NCBI GenBank assembly: GCA_910586865.1
Contig: CAJUIY010000034.1
Coordinates: forward strand, 1-20,275
Direction: 5' to 3'
Source: an uncultured Bacilli bacterium
GTDB lineage: Bacteria; Bacillota_I; Bacilli_A; RF39; UBA660
DNA: 20,275 nt
This document shows, piece by piece, positions 1-7,845 of this stretch. Each line of letters begins with the position of its first letter. Positions within the stretch are counted from its first letter, which is position 1. The position numbers and the translations under genes were made by a program. The notes beneath the pieces were generated by a model, which saw only the letters and a program-made list of their open reading frames with translations, had not been told where the DNA came from and did not search any database.

Positions 1-37
1 ATGTACTTTTCATTAAATTGTTTATTTTTATTTTTTT

Positions 38-63
38 AGTCTGAACTGTTACAAAAATGTAAC
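38..63. repeat. Hairpin repeat, copy 1
   Basis: The copy begins AGTCTGA and ends in a perfect inverted repeat, GTTACA-AAAA-TGTAAC. A second copy lies at 394-419. The two agree at about 21 of 26 positions, allowing one single-base gap, and both follow a T-rich run. The outermost stem pair differs between copies yet stays paired, which favours a real fold over chance. Confidence 0.45.
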
Positions 64-107
64 AATCCAGGTATAAACATTTAGAAAAAAAGCTAATTTT
101 AAATTAA

Positions 108-269
108 TCACTCTTTTATTGTATAAATAATTTTATTTAATTCTTTCATCGTGTCCTTTAGTTTCTTATTTATAATAAAAAACTCATCTAATCTACGTAT
201 GATTTGTTCTAACTATTTATAGATATCTTTACCACAATATTCATAAGATATAAAATAAGTATCACTTTC
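108..269 (-). pseudogene. Degraded coding remnant, unknown family
   Basis: Reading the minus strand from 269 to the TGA at 110-108 gives a 53-codon open stretch interrupted by a single TAG at 215-213. The residues are protein-like (charged and hydrophobic, with pieces such as KDIY, LEQIIRRLDEFF and KELNKIIYTIKE) and resemble a C-terminal coiled segment. TAA and TAG stops lie directly upstream in frame, and no start with an SD sequence was found. It reads like the 3' end of a gene lost by point mutation; one base change at the TAG (to CAG or AAG) would restore the frame. The family is not recognised. Confidence 0.35.
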
Positions 270-393
270 CTATTAATTATGGCATTTAGTTATTTATAAA
301 TGAATCGTTTTGAAGTATTTATCAATTCTGCAAATAAAAAAAACAAGAGTGATTTTTACCCTTATTTTACAATTATCTTTACCAATTTTTTAT

Positions 394-419
394 AGTCTGA
401 GCGATTACAAAAAGTAATT
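394..419. repeat. Hairpin repeat, copy 2 (touches tadC stop)
   Basis: This second copy of the 38-63 element begins AGTCTGA and has the inverted repeat ATTAC-AAAAA-GTAAT. Its 3' edge overlaps the stop codon of the tadC-like gene at 418-420. On the tadC transcript the hairpin is followed by A-rich rather than U-rich sequence, so it is not a standard intrinsic terminator. It could still protect the 3' end of the mRNA. Confidence 0.45.
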
Positions 420-1200
420 ACATACTAAACATATTTAACATAGCAATCAGGATAATTACCATAACTCCAACACCTGTAACAACAAGCATTTTCATAGTTT
501 GACCTTCCATCTTTCCTAATCTTTCTTTATATTTTACTTCTCTTGCTTTATTCTGTAAATTAGAAACACTTCTTGAAAACATCATTAGTCGCTCTTGTTT
601 TCTCTCTTGAGAACCAAGTCCTAAACGATATAAAAGTCTCATCATACGCATAGAATCTCTTACTGGATAAGTATTTGCAAACTCCATATAAGGATCAATT
701 GAAGCATCACCTGCATTAATTCTTTCTACCATTTTTCTAAGACCTGCTCTAAAAATAGGAGGTGCATCATCAATACTTTTTCCGATTGCCACTGGTACCG
801 TATAGTGTTGAATTAAAATTTCTAATCCTTTTAAATAGTAAGGAAGTAAAAGGTCAATTTCATGTAAATGGGCCTTGTAATAACTTTTTAACTGCATATA
901 AGGTAGTTTAAATACAGCAAATGCAACTGCAATCATTAGTACAATATTAACTAAATTAATGCTAGTAAGAAATAGTACTAGAAAGATAAAACCAAACATT
1001 ACCCCATTCATGACACGCTTTTTAAAAAGTTCATCACAATCCACTTCTTCTCCATATTTTAATTGTACAAAGAAATCATAATCTTCTTCTCTTAAATGTT
1101 GAAAATACTTTTCGTTATCTACAATGAACTTCTTACCATCAATTGTTTTATTATAAAACATTACAAATATTAAAATAAAACATACTAATATTATTGCCAT
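418..1200 (-). CDS. TadC-like type II secretion F-domain membrane protein
   Basis: This is probably the second inner-membrane platform protein of a Tad/Flp pilus machine, which couples the cytoplasmic ATPase to pilin assembly. Hydrophobic segments lie at about residues 2-16, 66-98 (one or two helices) and 238-257. Between them is a soluble helical stretch with the loosely conserved GLEILI...AIGKSIDDAP pattern typical of T2SSF domains. At 260 residues it is somewhat short for TadC. It is the last gene of the operon, and its ATG overlaps the TAA of the TadB-like gene by one base (TAATG), with an AGGTG ribosome site inside that gene, so translation is likely coupled. The assignment rests on gene order after cpaF and tadB plus topology, because T2SSF sequences are very divergent. 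TadB and TadC could be swapped. Confidence 0.75.
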   Translation of the reverse strand: MAIILVCFILIFVMFYNKTIDGKKFIVDNEKYFQHLREEDYDFFVQLKYGEEVDCDELFKKRVMNGVMFGFIFLVLFLTSINLVNIVLMIAVAFAVFKLPYMQLKSYYKAHLHEIDLLLPYYLKGLEILIQHYTVPVAIGKSIDDAPPIFRAGLRKMVERINAGDASIDPYMEFANTYPVRDSMRMMRLLYRLGLGSQERKQERLMMFSRSVSNLQNKAREVKYKERLGKMEGQTMKMLVVTGVGVMVIILIAMLNMFSM

Positions 1201-2093
1201 TATTCAGCACCTACATTCTCATTATAATATTTTTCACCTTTTAAAAGAAACATACTATTAATTATTAAAACCGCATGTAATAAAAGTTGTACATACCAGT
1301 TCTCTAATAGTTTTAAATAAGCCTCTGTTCCAAGAAGATATTGAACCATCATGACTAATAAATAAAGCATAATACCAAATTGCAAGAATTGTTTATGAAA
1401 AGCTTGTCTATCAATTCGGTCACGATAGACACTTTCTACAAGCATATCAATATCTAATTGCATATTCTCCAAACTATCCATAGAGTTTCTAGCACCTTCT
1501 TTTGTAATCTGTAAGAATAATTGGTGCATGTTTTTAACAATAAAATATGGATACAAATTAGACATATAAGTTAGTGACTCTTCAATACTACCGTTTTGAT
1601 AGGCTAATTCTATCATGTGTTCTACATCATTTTTAACTGGATCTTCTAAAATACCGGAATCTCTAACACCTTCTAATGATTTTACAAAGGATTGAGAAGT
1701 AGCAAATTCCATAATAACGTTTGAGGTATAGGTTTGAACCTGTTCAAATAAAAATTCACTATAGATTCTTTTGCTTCTTAAGTAAGATAAATAGGGAATC
1801 GTCATAATCACAATTCCAATATAAATGATGCTAATGATAATGTTATAAAAATACATATAAGTGATAACACCTGTAAATGTGGAAAACATAACTACCTGAA
1901 TGGTGTAATCTTTAATGGTATACTCTTTTCCTAATTGTTTGGTTTTCTCATTTACTACTTTAAAAGAGTATGGAGCAAATTTATTATATACTTGTGCTAC
2001 TTCTTCCGTAATAAATTTACCTATATTATGACCTTTATAATTACGATACAAAACAACGAAAAGAGCAATAAATAATAAAAGGAATAATACCAT
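1200..2093 (-). CDS. TadB-like type II secretion F-domain membrane protein
   Basis: This is a likely inner-membrane platform protein of the Tad pilus apparatus. It has an N-terminal helix (about residues 1-16), a helical pair (about 66-101), a cytoplasmic T2SSF-type helical domain (about 110-205) and two C-terminal helices (about 235-255 and 267-285). This is the usual topology of TadB, and 297 residues is close to the family length. It directly follows the CpaF ATPase gene. Its SD, AGGAGGTGA, is ideal and overlaps the TAG stop of cpaF at 2110-2108, so ribosomes finishing cpaF probably restart here. The family is recognised by pattern and context rather than by a diagnostic motif. Confidence 0.8.
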   Translation of the reverse strand: MVLFLLLFIALFVVLYRNYKGHNIGKFITEEVAQVYNKFAPYSFKVVNEKTKQLGKEYTIKDYTIQVVMFSTFTGVITYMYFYNIIISIIYIGIVIMTIPYLSYLRSKRIYSEFLFEQVQTYTSNVIMEFATSQSFVKSLEGVRDSGILEDPVKNDVEHMIELAYQNGSIEESLTYMSNLYPYFIVKNMHQLFLQITKEGARNSMDSLENMQLDIDMLVESVYRDRIDRQAFHKQFLQFGIMLYLLVMMVQYLLGTEAYLKLLENWYVQLLLHAVLIINSMFLLKGEKYYNENVGAE

Positions 2094-2107
2094 ATTTTCT
2101 TCACCTC

Positions 2108-3487
2108 CTAATTATTCGTATTATTAGTAGTAGGCATTGATACTGGCTGAACTACACTACTTGCATTAACAGGAGGTGTTGGATTGACAGCTTGTACACC
2201 GGGGGTTGCTACTACATTTACCATTTTATTGGCCACTGGTTGTTGAGGTTGTACAGGGGCAACAACAGGTTGTGGTTTTGATACTGGTGGTGTTGGACTC
2301 ACTGTAGTAACCTCAGGAGATTTCGTAACTGGTTGTTGATTTACTACAGGAGTCTCTGGAGTGGATGGCTTCGTTTCCTCCACTTCCTTCTGTTCTTCTT
2401 TCTCAGCAAATGGATCTTCTGCTGTACTGCTACTATTTCCGTTTAATATATCTGTGATATCAATATTTTGATTTTCTAGATATTCAATTAAATGAGAAGT
2501 AGGTTTTTTCAAGATTGGTGGTTTTCCAAATACCTTTTGATAAATAACATGACTTTGAGGTTTGTTATTCTCATCTACATAAAACTCTACCACTTCATCT
2601 AATTCACGATGGAATTTTCCATATTCTTTACTATAGTATGCTTTAATATGAACACCCAATTGTATATAACGATAAATGGTAGAAAGAAACTGATCCACAT
2701 CGATATCGGTTTCCATCAAACTATATAGACGATAAGGGATAGCACTCGCTTTATCCGCATGTATGGTTGATAAGATATTATGCCCAGAAGAAATCGAGTT
2801 ACGTACTGCACTAACTGCTTCCGCACTACGAACTTCGGAAAGTAGAATCCACTTCGGATTCTCACGCATGCAGGCAACTAAGACGTCACTATAGGATGCT
2901 ACATTATTGGTCTTCATTGCTACAATATCACGATTAGGAAAGATTTTATCCAAATGAAGTTCCAATGTATCTTCTATGGTAATAATTTTCTCTTCATATT
3001 TTGTATGACTTGCTAGATACTTCGTGAACTCGGTTTTACCAGAACCAGTCTCTCCAGCTACTAATACATTACAATGTCCTTCCACACATTTTATTAAAAA
3101 ATCATGTATATTCGCCGTGAAATAATTATCCTTAATTAGTTTTTCTTTTTCTAGTCTAATCTTAGCTGGTGTTTTACGAATAACACAAGCAATTCCATTG
3201 GTAGCTACTGATTGATGAACAAAGTTAAGACGTAATTCTGCTGACTCTGCATCTAGAAATGGTTTTGCATTATTAAATGTTGTCCCCATAACATTAGAAC
3301 ATTGAAAGGCAAGTTTTTCCATAAAATCTGGTGTAACCCCTTCCACTTCTCTTCTTTGTGAACCTTGTGTTAGTGAACGAACCCATATCTGACCTTTATT
3401 GCAAAAAGAGATATCAGTGATATCATCATCTTCTAACAATGGTTTAAGTGGTCCAAAGTCTAACTTATCAAAAATATTATCGTTCAT
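2108..3487 (-). CDS. cpaF: CpaF/TadA family pilus assembly ATPase
   Basis: This is the cytoplasmic hexameric secretion ATPase (VirB11/GspE superfamily) that powers Tad pilus assembly. Visible motifs are Walker A GETGSGKT (145-152), the Asp box ITIEDTLELHL (169-179), Walker B WILLSEVRSAEA (213-224) and the His box GHNILSTIHA (235-244). An N-terminal domain of about 120 residues comes first. The conserved core ends near residue 350. It is followed by an unusual tail of about 109 residues: first acidic (residues 358-371), then rich in Pro, Val, Gln and Thr with about twenty prolines, ending Asn-rich. CpaF proteins normally lack such a tail. The tail keeps the frame into the operon junction, so it is not a sequencing artefact at a contig end. 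A GAGGGATG site precedes the ATG. Confidence 0.95.
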   Translation of the reverse strand: MNDNIFDKLDFGPLKPLLEDDDITDISFCNKGQIWVRSLTQGSQRREVEGVTPDFMEKLAFQCSNVMGTTFNNAKPFLDAESAELRLNFVHQSVATNGIACVIRKTPAKIRLEKEKLIKDNYFTANIHDFLIKCVEGHCNVLVAGETGSGKTEFTKYLASHTKYEEKIITIEDTLELHLDKIFPNRDIVAMKTNNVASYSDVLVACMRENPKWILLSEVRSAEAVSAVRNSISSGHNILSTIHADKASAIPYRLYSLMETDIDVDQFLSTIYRYIQLGVHIKAYYSKEYGKFHRELDEVVEFYVDENNKPQSHVIYQKVFGKPPILKKPTSHLIEYLENQNIDITDILNGNSSSTAEDPFAEKEEQKEVEETKPSTPETPVVNQQPVTKSPEVTTVSPTPPVSKPQPVVAPVQPQQPVANKMVNVVATPGVQAVNPTPPVNASSVVQPVSMPTTNNTNN

Positions 3488-3516
3488 AAAAACACATCCC
3501 TCTTTACTATTTTAAA

Positions 3517-4320
3517 TTATTCTGTCCATACTGTAATATTATTAATATAATCTTTTAAGTCATTACTACTTAGTTGTAGTTCTCCTGGTTCATCCTTTAG
3601 ACTTTCGTCTGTTGGTACTGGAATTAATGTTGTATTAACAGAACGTAGATATTTTGCTTTATTTAATAGAATGTAATACTCAGATGGTACTGCAAAAATC
3701 ATCATAGATGGAACTCCTTTTTCATCAAGATTAGCAAATACGTTCTTACCATCACTATCTAGTACTGCTAAAACTTTTACATTTTCTAATAATTTACCTA
3801 CCATGATTTTATCACTGGTAACAATACTTTCTCCTTCTGCTTGTGCATTTTGTGCTTTTAAATAGATGTCTATATAATTTCCTGGAAAAATTGAATTACC
3901 ATAAGTCGTTGCTGTTGAAACATCCATATAGTAAAGTACATAACCATCAGGATAATCATAAATAATAGAATCTGGAAGTTGACTTTTCTCAACAACAGAT
4001 CTCTTATAGAATAGACTTCCCTTTGGAATTACACTATCCGCATTGGCATATTTATTTTTTACATCATTGACATTCGTAAATGCAAATCCATCCTCTATTG
4101 TTGCACTAGATACATTCTTCGTACCGATTAGTTCTTCTGTAATTTGTGCTCCTGGATTAATTGTTTCTTTTGCATATGGAACGGTTATTGGAGTGATTGC
4201 TCTATTGACTTTTGAATTATATCCAACATATAACACTAATACAGCGGCAACTACTCCTAATATCGTTACTGTATTTTTGTTGGATAAGAATTTTTTAATA
4301 CCTACACTTATATTTCCCAT
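3517..4320 (-). CDS. cpaB: CpaB/RcpC-like pilus assembly protein with SAF domain
   Basis: It has a short positively charged cytoplasmic start, one membrane helix (about residues 17-36) and then a SAF-like domain (about 42-105, beginning VPYAKETINPGAQITEEL). A CpaB-type beta-rich region follows, containing the PDGYVLYYMDVSTA and FPGNYIDIYLKA segments typical of this family. CpaB proteins sit on the outer face of the membrane in Tad systems and are thought to organise or gate the assembly machine. At 267 residues it is near family length. It lies 29 bases upstream of cpaF, and its SD (AAGGAAGAG) follows the TAA of the preceding TadE-like gene. No secretin (CpaC) gene is present, consistent with a single-membrane cell. 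Confidence 0.85.
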   Translation of the reverse strand: MGNISVGIKKFLSNKNTVTILGVVAAVLVLYVGYNSKVNRAITPITVPYAKETINPGAQITEELIGTKNVSSATIEDGFAFTNVNDVKNKYANADSVIPKGSLFYKRSVVEKSQLPDSIIYDYPDGYVLYYMDVSTATTYGNSIFPGNYIDIYLKAQNAQAEGESIVTSDKIMVGKLLENVKVLAVLDSDGKNVFANLDEKGVPSMMIFAVPSEYYILLNKAKYLRSVNTTLIPVPTDESLKDEPGELQLSSNDLKDYINNITVWTE

Positions 4321-4335
4321 TTTACTCTTCCTTTC

Positions 4336-4782
4336 TTAATTGGTTGGTCTTTGTAAATATCCTTTTGTCGTTAATGGATCAGATTTATTATTAGTTTCTA
4401 AAATAGCATTTAGTCTTGTCGTAATTCTAACATTAGAATCTTCTAATACAAAACTATTATTTAATGAATCCACTTGGACTGTTACTTTTGGTGGAACTTC
4501 GTTGATATCATAGAATTTTATATCATATGCTCTTGAGTCATCTACATTTGCTCCGAAACGAAGAACAAAACTTTCAACAAACTTCTCTTTATCAATTCTT
4601 AATACTCCTCGTTCTGAAAAATAAGAGGAATCTACAGAGTCAGACATTGCTGCCTCTGTAGTCTCCTTAAGTAGATAGTAATCCAGTTCATTTCCTGATG
4701 AATAATTTTGAATTAAGTTAAAAGCTCCAAGTGCTAAAATACTTAATAAGATAATACCTACTGTTAAATATGCTTTACTCAT
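4336..4782 (-). CDS. TadE-like small membrane-anchored protein (putative minor pilin)
   Basis: At 148 residues it has one N-terminal hydrophobic helix (about 4-25) followed by an extracytoplasmic domain. The motif KETTEAAMSDSVD just after the helix recalls the helix of TadE/TadF pseudopilins, where a conserved Glu and small residues follow the membrane segment. The rest is beta-rich, including a VPPKVTVQVDS stretch. It sits between the large secreted protein and cpaB, where minor pilins are common in Tad loci. The SD GGTAGGTGG begins right at the TAA of the upstream gene. No classical prepilin cleavage motif is visible, so the TadE-like label is tentative; a simple accessory anchor protein is the alternative. 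Confidence 0.5.
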   Translation of the reverse strand: MSKAYLTVGIILLSILALGAFNLIQNYSSGNELDYYLLKETTEAAMSDSVDSSYFSERGVLRIDKEKFVESFVLRFGANVDDSRAYDIKFYDINEVPPKVTVQVDSLNNSFVLEDSNVRITTRLNAILETNNKSDPLTTKGYLQRPTN

Positions 4783-4797
4783 TTTTTACCACCTACC

Positions 4798-7700
4798 TTA
4801 ATTATTGTTCTTTCCTGCAACATCACCTGTCCAGCTACTAACTAAACTTGTGTTATTTCTTAATCCACTTCGATAATAATATAATCCTTCTACTTCTGGT
4901 GTCACTTTATGATAAGATCCATCAAAAGTATTAAAGTTATTTTTTCTAACATAAGATTTAATATTTTGTATATTTTCTCTTGATAATTTTACTCGATAAT
5001 CTGAATGGGAGAATTCTCCATCATTCCTTGGGAATGCAGTCTCTGCACTCGCTTCTAATTGTTGATAATACTTCTCTGGATCGATAAAATAAGAACTATC
5101 TGTTGGTATCGTATGATCAATTGCTTTTGTTGTCCAGTTAAATCCTCGTTCTCGATTTCCTTTTAACCCTTCTTCATCTGGGAACATATTTGCTTGATCA
5201 ATTACTCTAAATTTATAATTACAGATTGCTGTACTATTTTCTCCACTACATTGATCTTCGTCTTCTGGGAAATTACAATCAGGATCATCGGAACCAGGAA
5301 CACATACTTTTGTATATAGTCCAAAGAAACATTTTAATCCTACGCTCCAATCAAATTTACCAAACTTGGAAATATCGGCAGTGATATTATTGTCTTTTTG
5401 TATTTTAATACTGTTGATATTTCCTTTACCATTAACTTTCCAATTCCACCAGTCTACATTCACATCTTCGCTATCATAACCAGTACAATAATAATTTTTC
5501 TTTTCACGATAGTTATTAAGAGAAGAACTATTTGGTTGTTTATAAACTCTTTCAGCTGATTTCAAGTTAATCCATGTTCCTGGGAATGTAATTGTCGTTT
5601 TATAATGTTGCCAATATTTTGGATTATCTCTTCCATAACATTGCCCATTAATACCAGGTGCTACTTCGACATTCTCTACATCACATACTAATGGAGTTGC
5701 TTGTTTTTGTGCATCTGTACATTCCAGTGGTATAAACATAGAAGTATCTCCTCCCGTTGGAGGTGTTGAATTTTTACTAGAAGATTGATTGGTTGCGGTC
5801 CATTTTTCCTTCTCTTTACCACTATAAGTCTTTTTATCTGTTACATCGATATAAAATGTTGCTTTATCTTCTTTACATACTGCATTTGTTGTACATGCTG
5901 AGAAATCTGCTTCTATCTTATTTAATTTCGAAACGTAGTCTTCTTCAACATCTTTACTAGAGGCTCCACTTGCTGAACACCCTCCATAGGTATTATTGGC
6001 AAGGAATCCACATACTTCATGACATTTATAGCGATTACTTTTCTGTCGTTTTATTCCAGAATCACCAATAATATATTTTCTTCCAGGTAAAGTTCCGCCA
6101 GACAATCCTCTAAAAGATCGAATCAATTGTGATGTTGCTGGTCCTGTTCTTGTATAATAAGGTGCTGCTCTTTTAATTGCTTCTATATAAGATTTAGAGG
6201 AATTATTGATGTAAGGAGCTTGATCTGCTTGTTGGCCTCCATAATGCTCTACTGAAATACTCAAATTCTTACCATCATCATCAGTATATTGGCAATGCTT
6301 ACTACCAGTATTGAAGCAAGGGTGCCAGTCATATTGTATCCAACTTTCTGCTCCTTTTTCATTATTTTTTCTATAATATCCTAATGGATATTGTTGTTTT
6401 AATTCAGAGAATGCAGCACCACATTTATCTGGATGATTTATAATTTCACCATTATTTTCACATCCCGTCACCTGATAGAAAGGATCTTTACCATGTCCTG
6501 CAAGTGGCTGAACATTGACATCTTTATCAGATATACTAGTTGATTTTACAGAATTTGTGCTAGTATCATTATTTTCATATACTTTAGAATAACAACTATT
6601 AATACATTTTTGTGTATATTTCCCACCATCACAACTGTTAATGCAGTCATCGAAATCTTCACTTGGTCCTGCTTGAGTACTATGATGTGCATTTTGACAA
6701 ATTGGAATGTAATCACATGTAACTTCAGGTTCGGGAGCCTTTGGCCAAGAGAATCCTGGTTTTATCTCTGTCTTACAAGTTACTTTACTTCTTACTGTCA
6801 CTTTATATTGGAAACATAGTCCTGCTTTTACAGCAACTGGTGGATCATACGTTACTTGAAACTGTTCAATACAATTTACACTACAAACACTATTTGATAC
6901 CACCTGTTTTTCATAATAATACTTTTTGGTATCTTCTGTTGTTGATTTTTTATCACATGATAGAGTGGATAATGAAGTATCATTTACCTTCTTATAGCCA
7001 TTTGCCTGTGCCTCTGCTAAAGCATTTTGATAATCTGCACTCGAATGTTTACTAGCTTCCTTCTTGAAATCAAGATAACTATTATATGCTTTTAACGACG
7101 CTTGTCTAACATTTTTAATTGTACTATTAGAAAGGTTAAATGCAGCACTGTAATCTCTAAAGCAATATGGAAAGCTTTGACTCATCATATTAACATAATC
7201 ATTTTTGTCAGTTCCTGTAAGATTAAATTTGGATTCTTTTCCATCTTTATAATACCAAGCATTTCCCATTGCTTGACAGTGAGCATTAGAAGATTGATTT
7301 CTTGCTGATTTTGATTGCCTAATGGGAATTGTTGTTCTTTTAATCGCCGAATTACCAGAAAGTTTTACAAAATCTCCATCCAACTTAAAACTTTTTTTCC
7401 CTCTTAGTGCCCTTTCCCCAGAGCATTCCTCCAAATCAGAATCAACTAGCCACATAAGAATAATAATCTCTTTATTATAAGTACTATTTCTCTTTATAGT
7501 AAAAGTTTTATCTCCTTCTGCAGCATCAAATTGACCTTGCTTTTTAAAGTCACTAGGTATTAACCCATTCTCATCCATGATATCTTCATAAGTCGCACCA
7601 TCATCTTCATCACCATCATCATTCATAGTGCCAATCACATAACCAAATTTCCAAATCCCGCTTTTCGCATGTAAGGTAAAAGTCACTTCATTTTGGCTTA

Positions 7701-7845
7701 AGCTGGAAGAAATTGCAGTTCCATCAAAAACATCACAAGTAGATGTCTTTTGAGCATTTACTATACTAGGAGATAGGACAATACACAATATAGCTAATGG
7801 CACAATCACTTTTCTTATCAAATCTTTACTCTTAAATTTTTTCAT
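4798..7845 (-). CDS. Large cysteine-rich secreted protein of the Tad/sortase operon
   Basis: I do not recognise the family. The protein has 1015 residues with a clear Sec signal peptide (basic start, hydrophobic 12-28, predicted cleavage after VNA at 31) and no other membrane segment. The mature part carries about 33 cysteines, including four CxxxC motifs (CSVNC 321-325, CINSC 401-405 and 414-418, CHEVC 608-612). It is rich in Tyr, Asn, Ser and Lys. A dense acidic loop, NDDGDEDDG (75-83), could bind calcium. There is no LPXTG-type signal, C-terminal helix or charged tail; the C-terminus is simply GDVAGKNNN. The start overlaps the end of the sortase gene by 14 bases, so the two are translationally coupled. 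Context suggests a pilus-associated structural or adhesive protein exported by or displayed on the Tad machine; this is inference. Confidence 0.85.
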   Translation of the reverse strand: MKKFKSKDLIRKVIVPLAILCIVLSPSIVNAQKTSTCDVFDGTAISSSLSQNEVTFTLHAKSGIWKFGYVIGTMNDDGDEDDGATYEDIMDENGLIPSDFKKQGQFDAAEGDKTFTIKRNSTYNKEIIILMWLVDSDLEECSGERALRGKKSFKLDGDFVKLSGNSAIKRTTIPIRQSKSARNQSSNAHCQAMGNAWYYKDGKESKFNLTGTDKNDYVNMMSQSFPYCFRDYSAAFNLSNSTIKNVRQASLKAYNSYLDFKKEASKHSSADYQNALAEAQANGYKKVNDTSLSTLSCDKKSTTEDTKKYYYEKQVVSNSVCSVNCIEQFQVTYDPPVAVKAGLCFQYKVTVRSKVTCKTEIKPGFSWPKAPEPEVTCDYIPICQNAHHSTQAGPSEDFDDCINSCDGGKYTQKCINSCYSKVYENNDTSTNSVKSTSISDKDVNVQPLAGHGKDPFYQVTGCENNGEIINHPDKCGAAFSELKQQYPLGYYRKNNEKGAESWIQYDWHPCFNTGSKHCQYTDDDGKNLSISVEHYGGQQADQAPYINNSSKSYIEAIKRAAPYYTRTGPATSQLIRSFRGLSGGTLPGRKYIIGDSGIKRQKSNRYKCHEVCGFLANNTYGGCSASGASSKDVEEDYVSKLNKIEADFSACTTNAVCKEDKATFYIDVTDKKTYSGKEKEKWTATNQSSSKNSTPPTGGDTSMFIPLECTDAQKQATPLVCDVENVEVAPGINGQCYGRDNPKYWQHYKTTITFPGTWINLKSAERVYKQPNSSSLNNYREKKNYYCTGYDSEDVNVDWWNWKVNGKGNINSIKIQKDNNITADISKFGKFDWSVGLKCFFGLYTKVCVPGSDDPDCNFPEDEDQCSGENSTAICNYKFRVIDQANMFPDEEGLKGNRERGFNWTTKAIDHTIPTDSSYFIDPEKYYQQLEASAETAFPRNDGEFSHSDYRVKLSRENIQNIKSYVRKNNFNTFDGSYHKVTPEVEGLYYYRSGLRNNTSLVSSWTGDVAGKNNN

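Larger units (their letters stand above)
1..417. other. Gene-free AT-rich region downstream of the Tad operon
   Basis: No intact reading frame of useful length is seen on either strand. The region contains a degraded minus-strand coding remnant (108-269), two copies of a short hairpin repeat (38-63 and 394-419) and a 10-base inverted repeat (106-115 with 345-354). No intrinsic terminator with a T-tract in the correct orientation follows the last gene of the operon. The mixture looks like decayed sequence rather than a designed regulatory region. Confidence 0.6.

Noticed and set aside
106..354. Inverted repeat AATCACTCTT / AAGAGTGATT as insertion-sequence ends
   Set aside because: Ten bases, about 230 bases apart, with no transposase and no target duplication. 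One arm lies inside the coding remnant, so chance is likely.
2108..3487. Type IV secretion or conjugation ATPase (VirB11)
   Set aside because: The ATPase shares the superfamily motifs, but the neighbours are TadB/TadC and CpaB types and no relaxase, coupling protein or VirB4 is present.
6610..7308. Several plus-strand open frames of 60-104 codons inside the large secreted gene
   Set aside because: They lie opposite a clear secreted-protein gene, have no ribosome sites and look like reverse-strand translations of a low-complexity coding region. The same holds for plus-strand frames at 4043-4339, 9801-10047 and 14291-14557, and for the minus frame opposite the ferredoxin.
4798..7845. TPPTGG in the large secreted protein as a sortase signal
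   Set aside because: It lies in the middle of the protein, far from the C-terminus, with no hydrophobic helix or basic tail after it.
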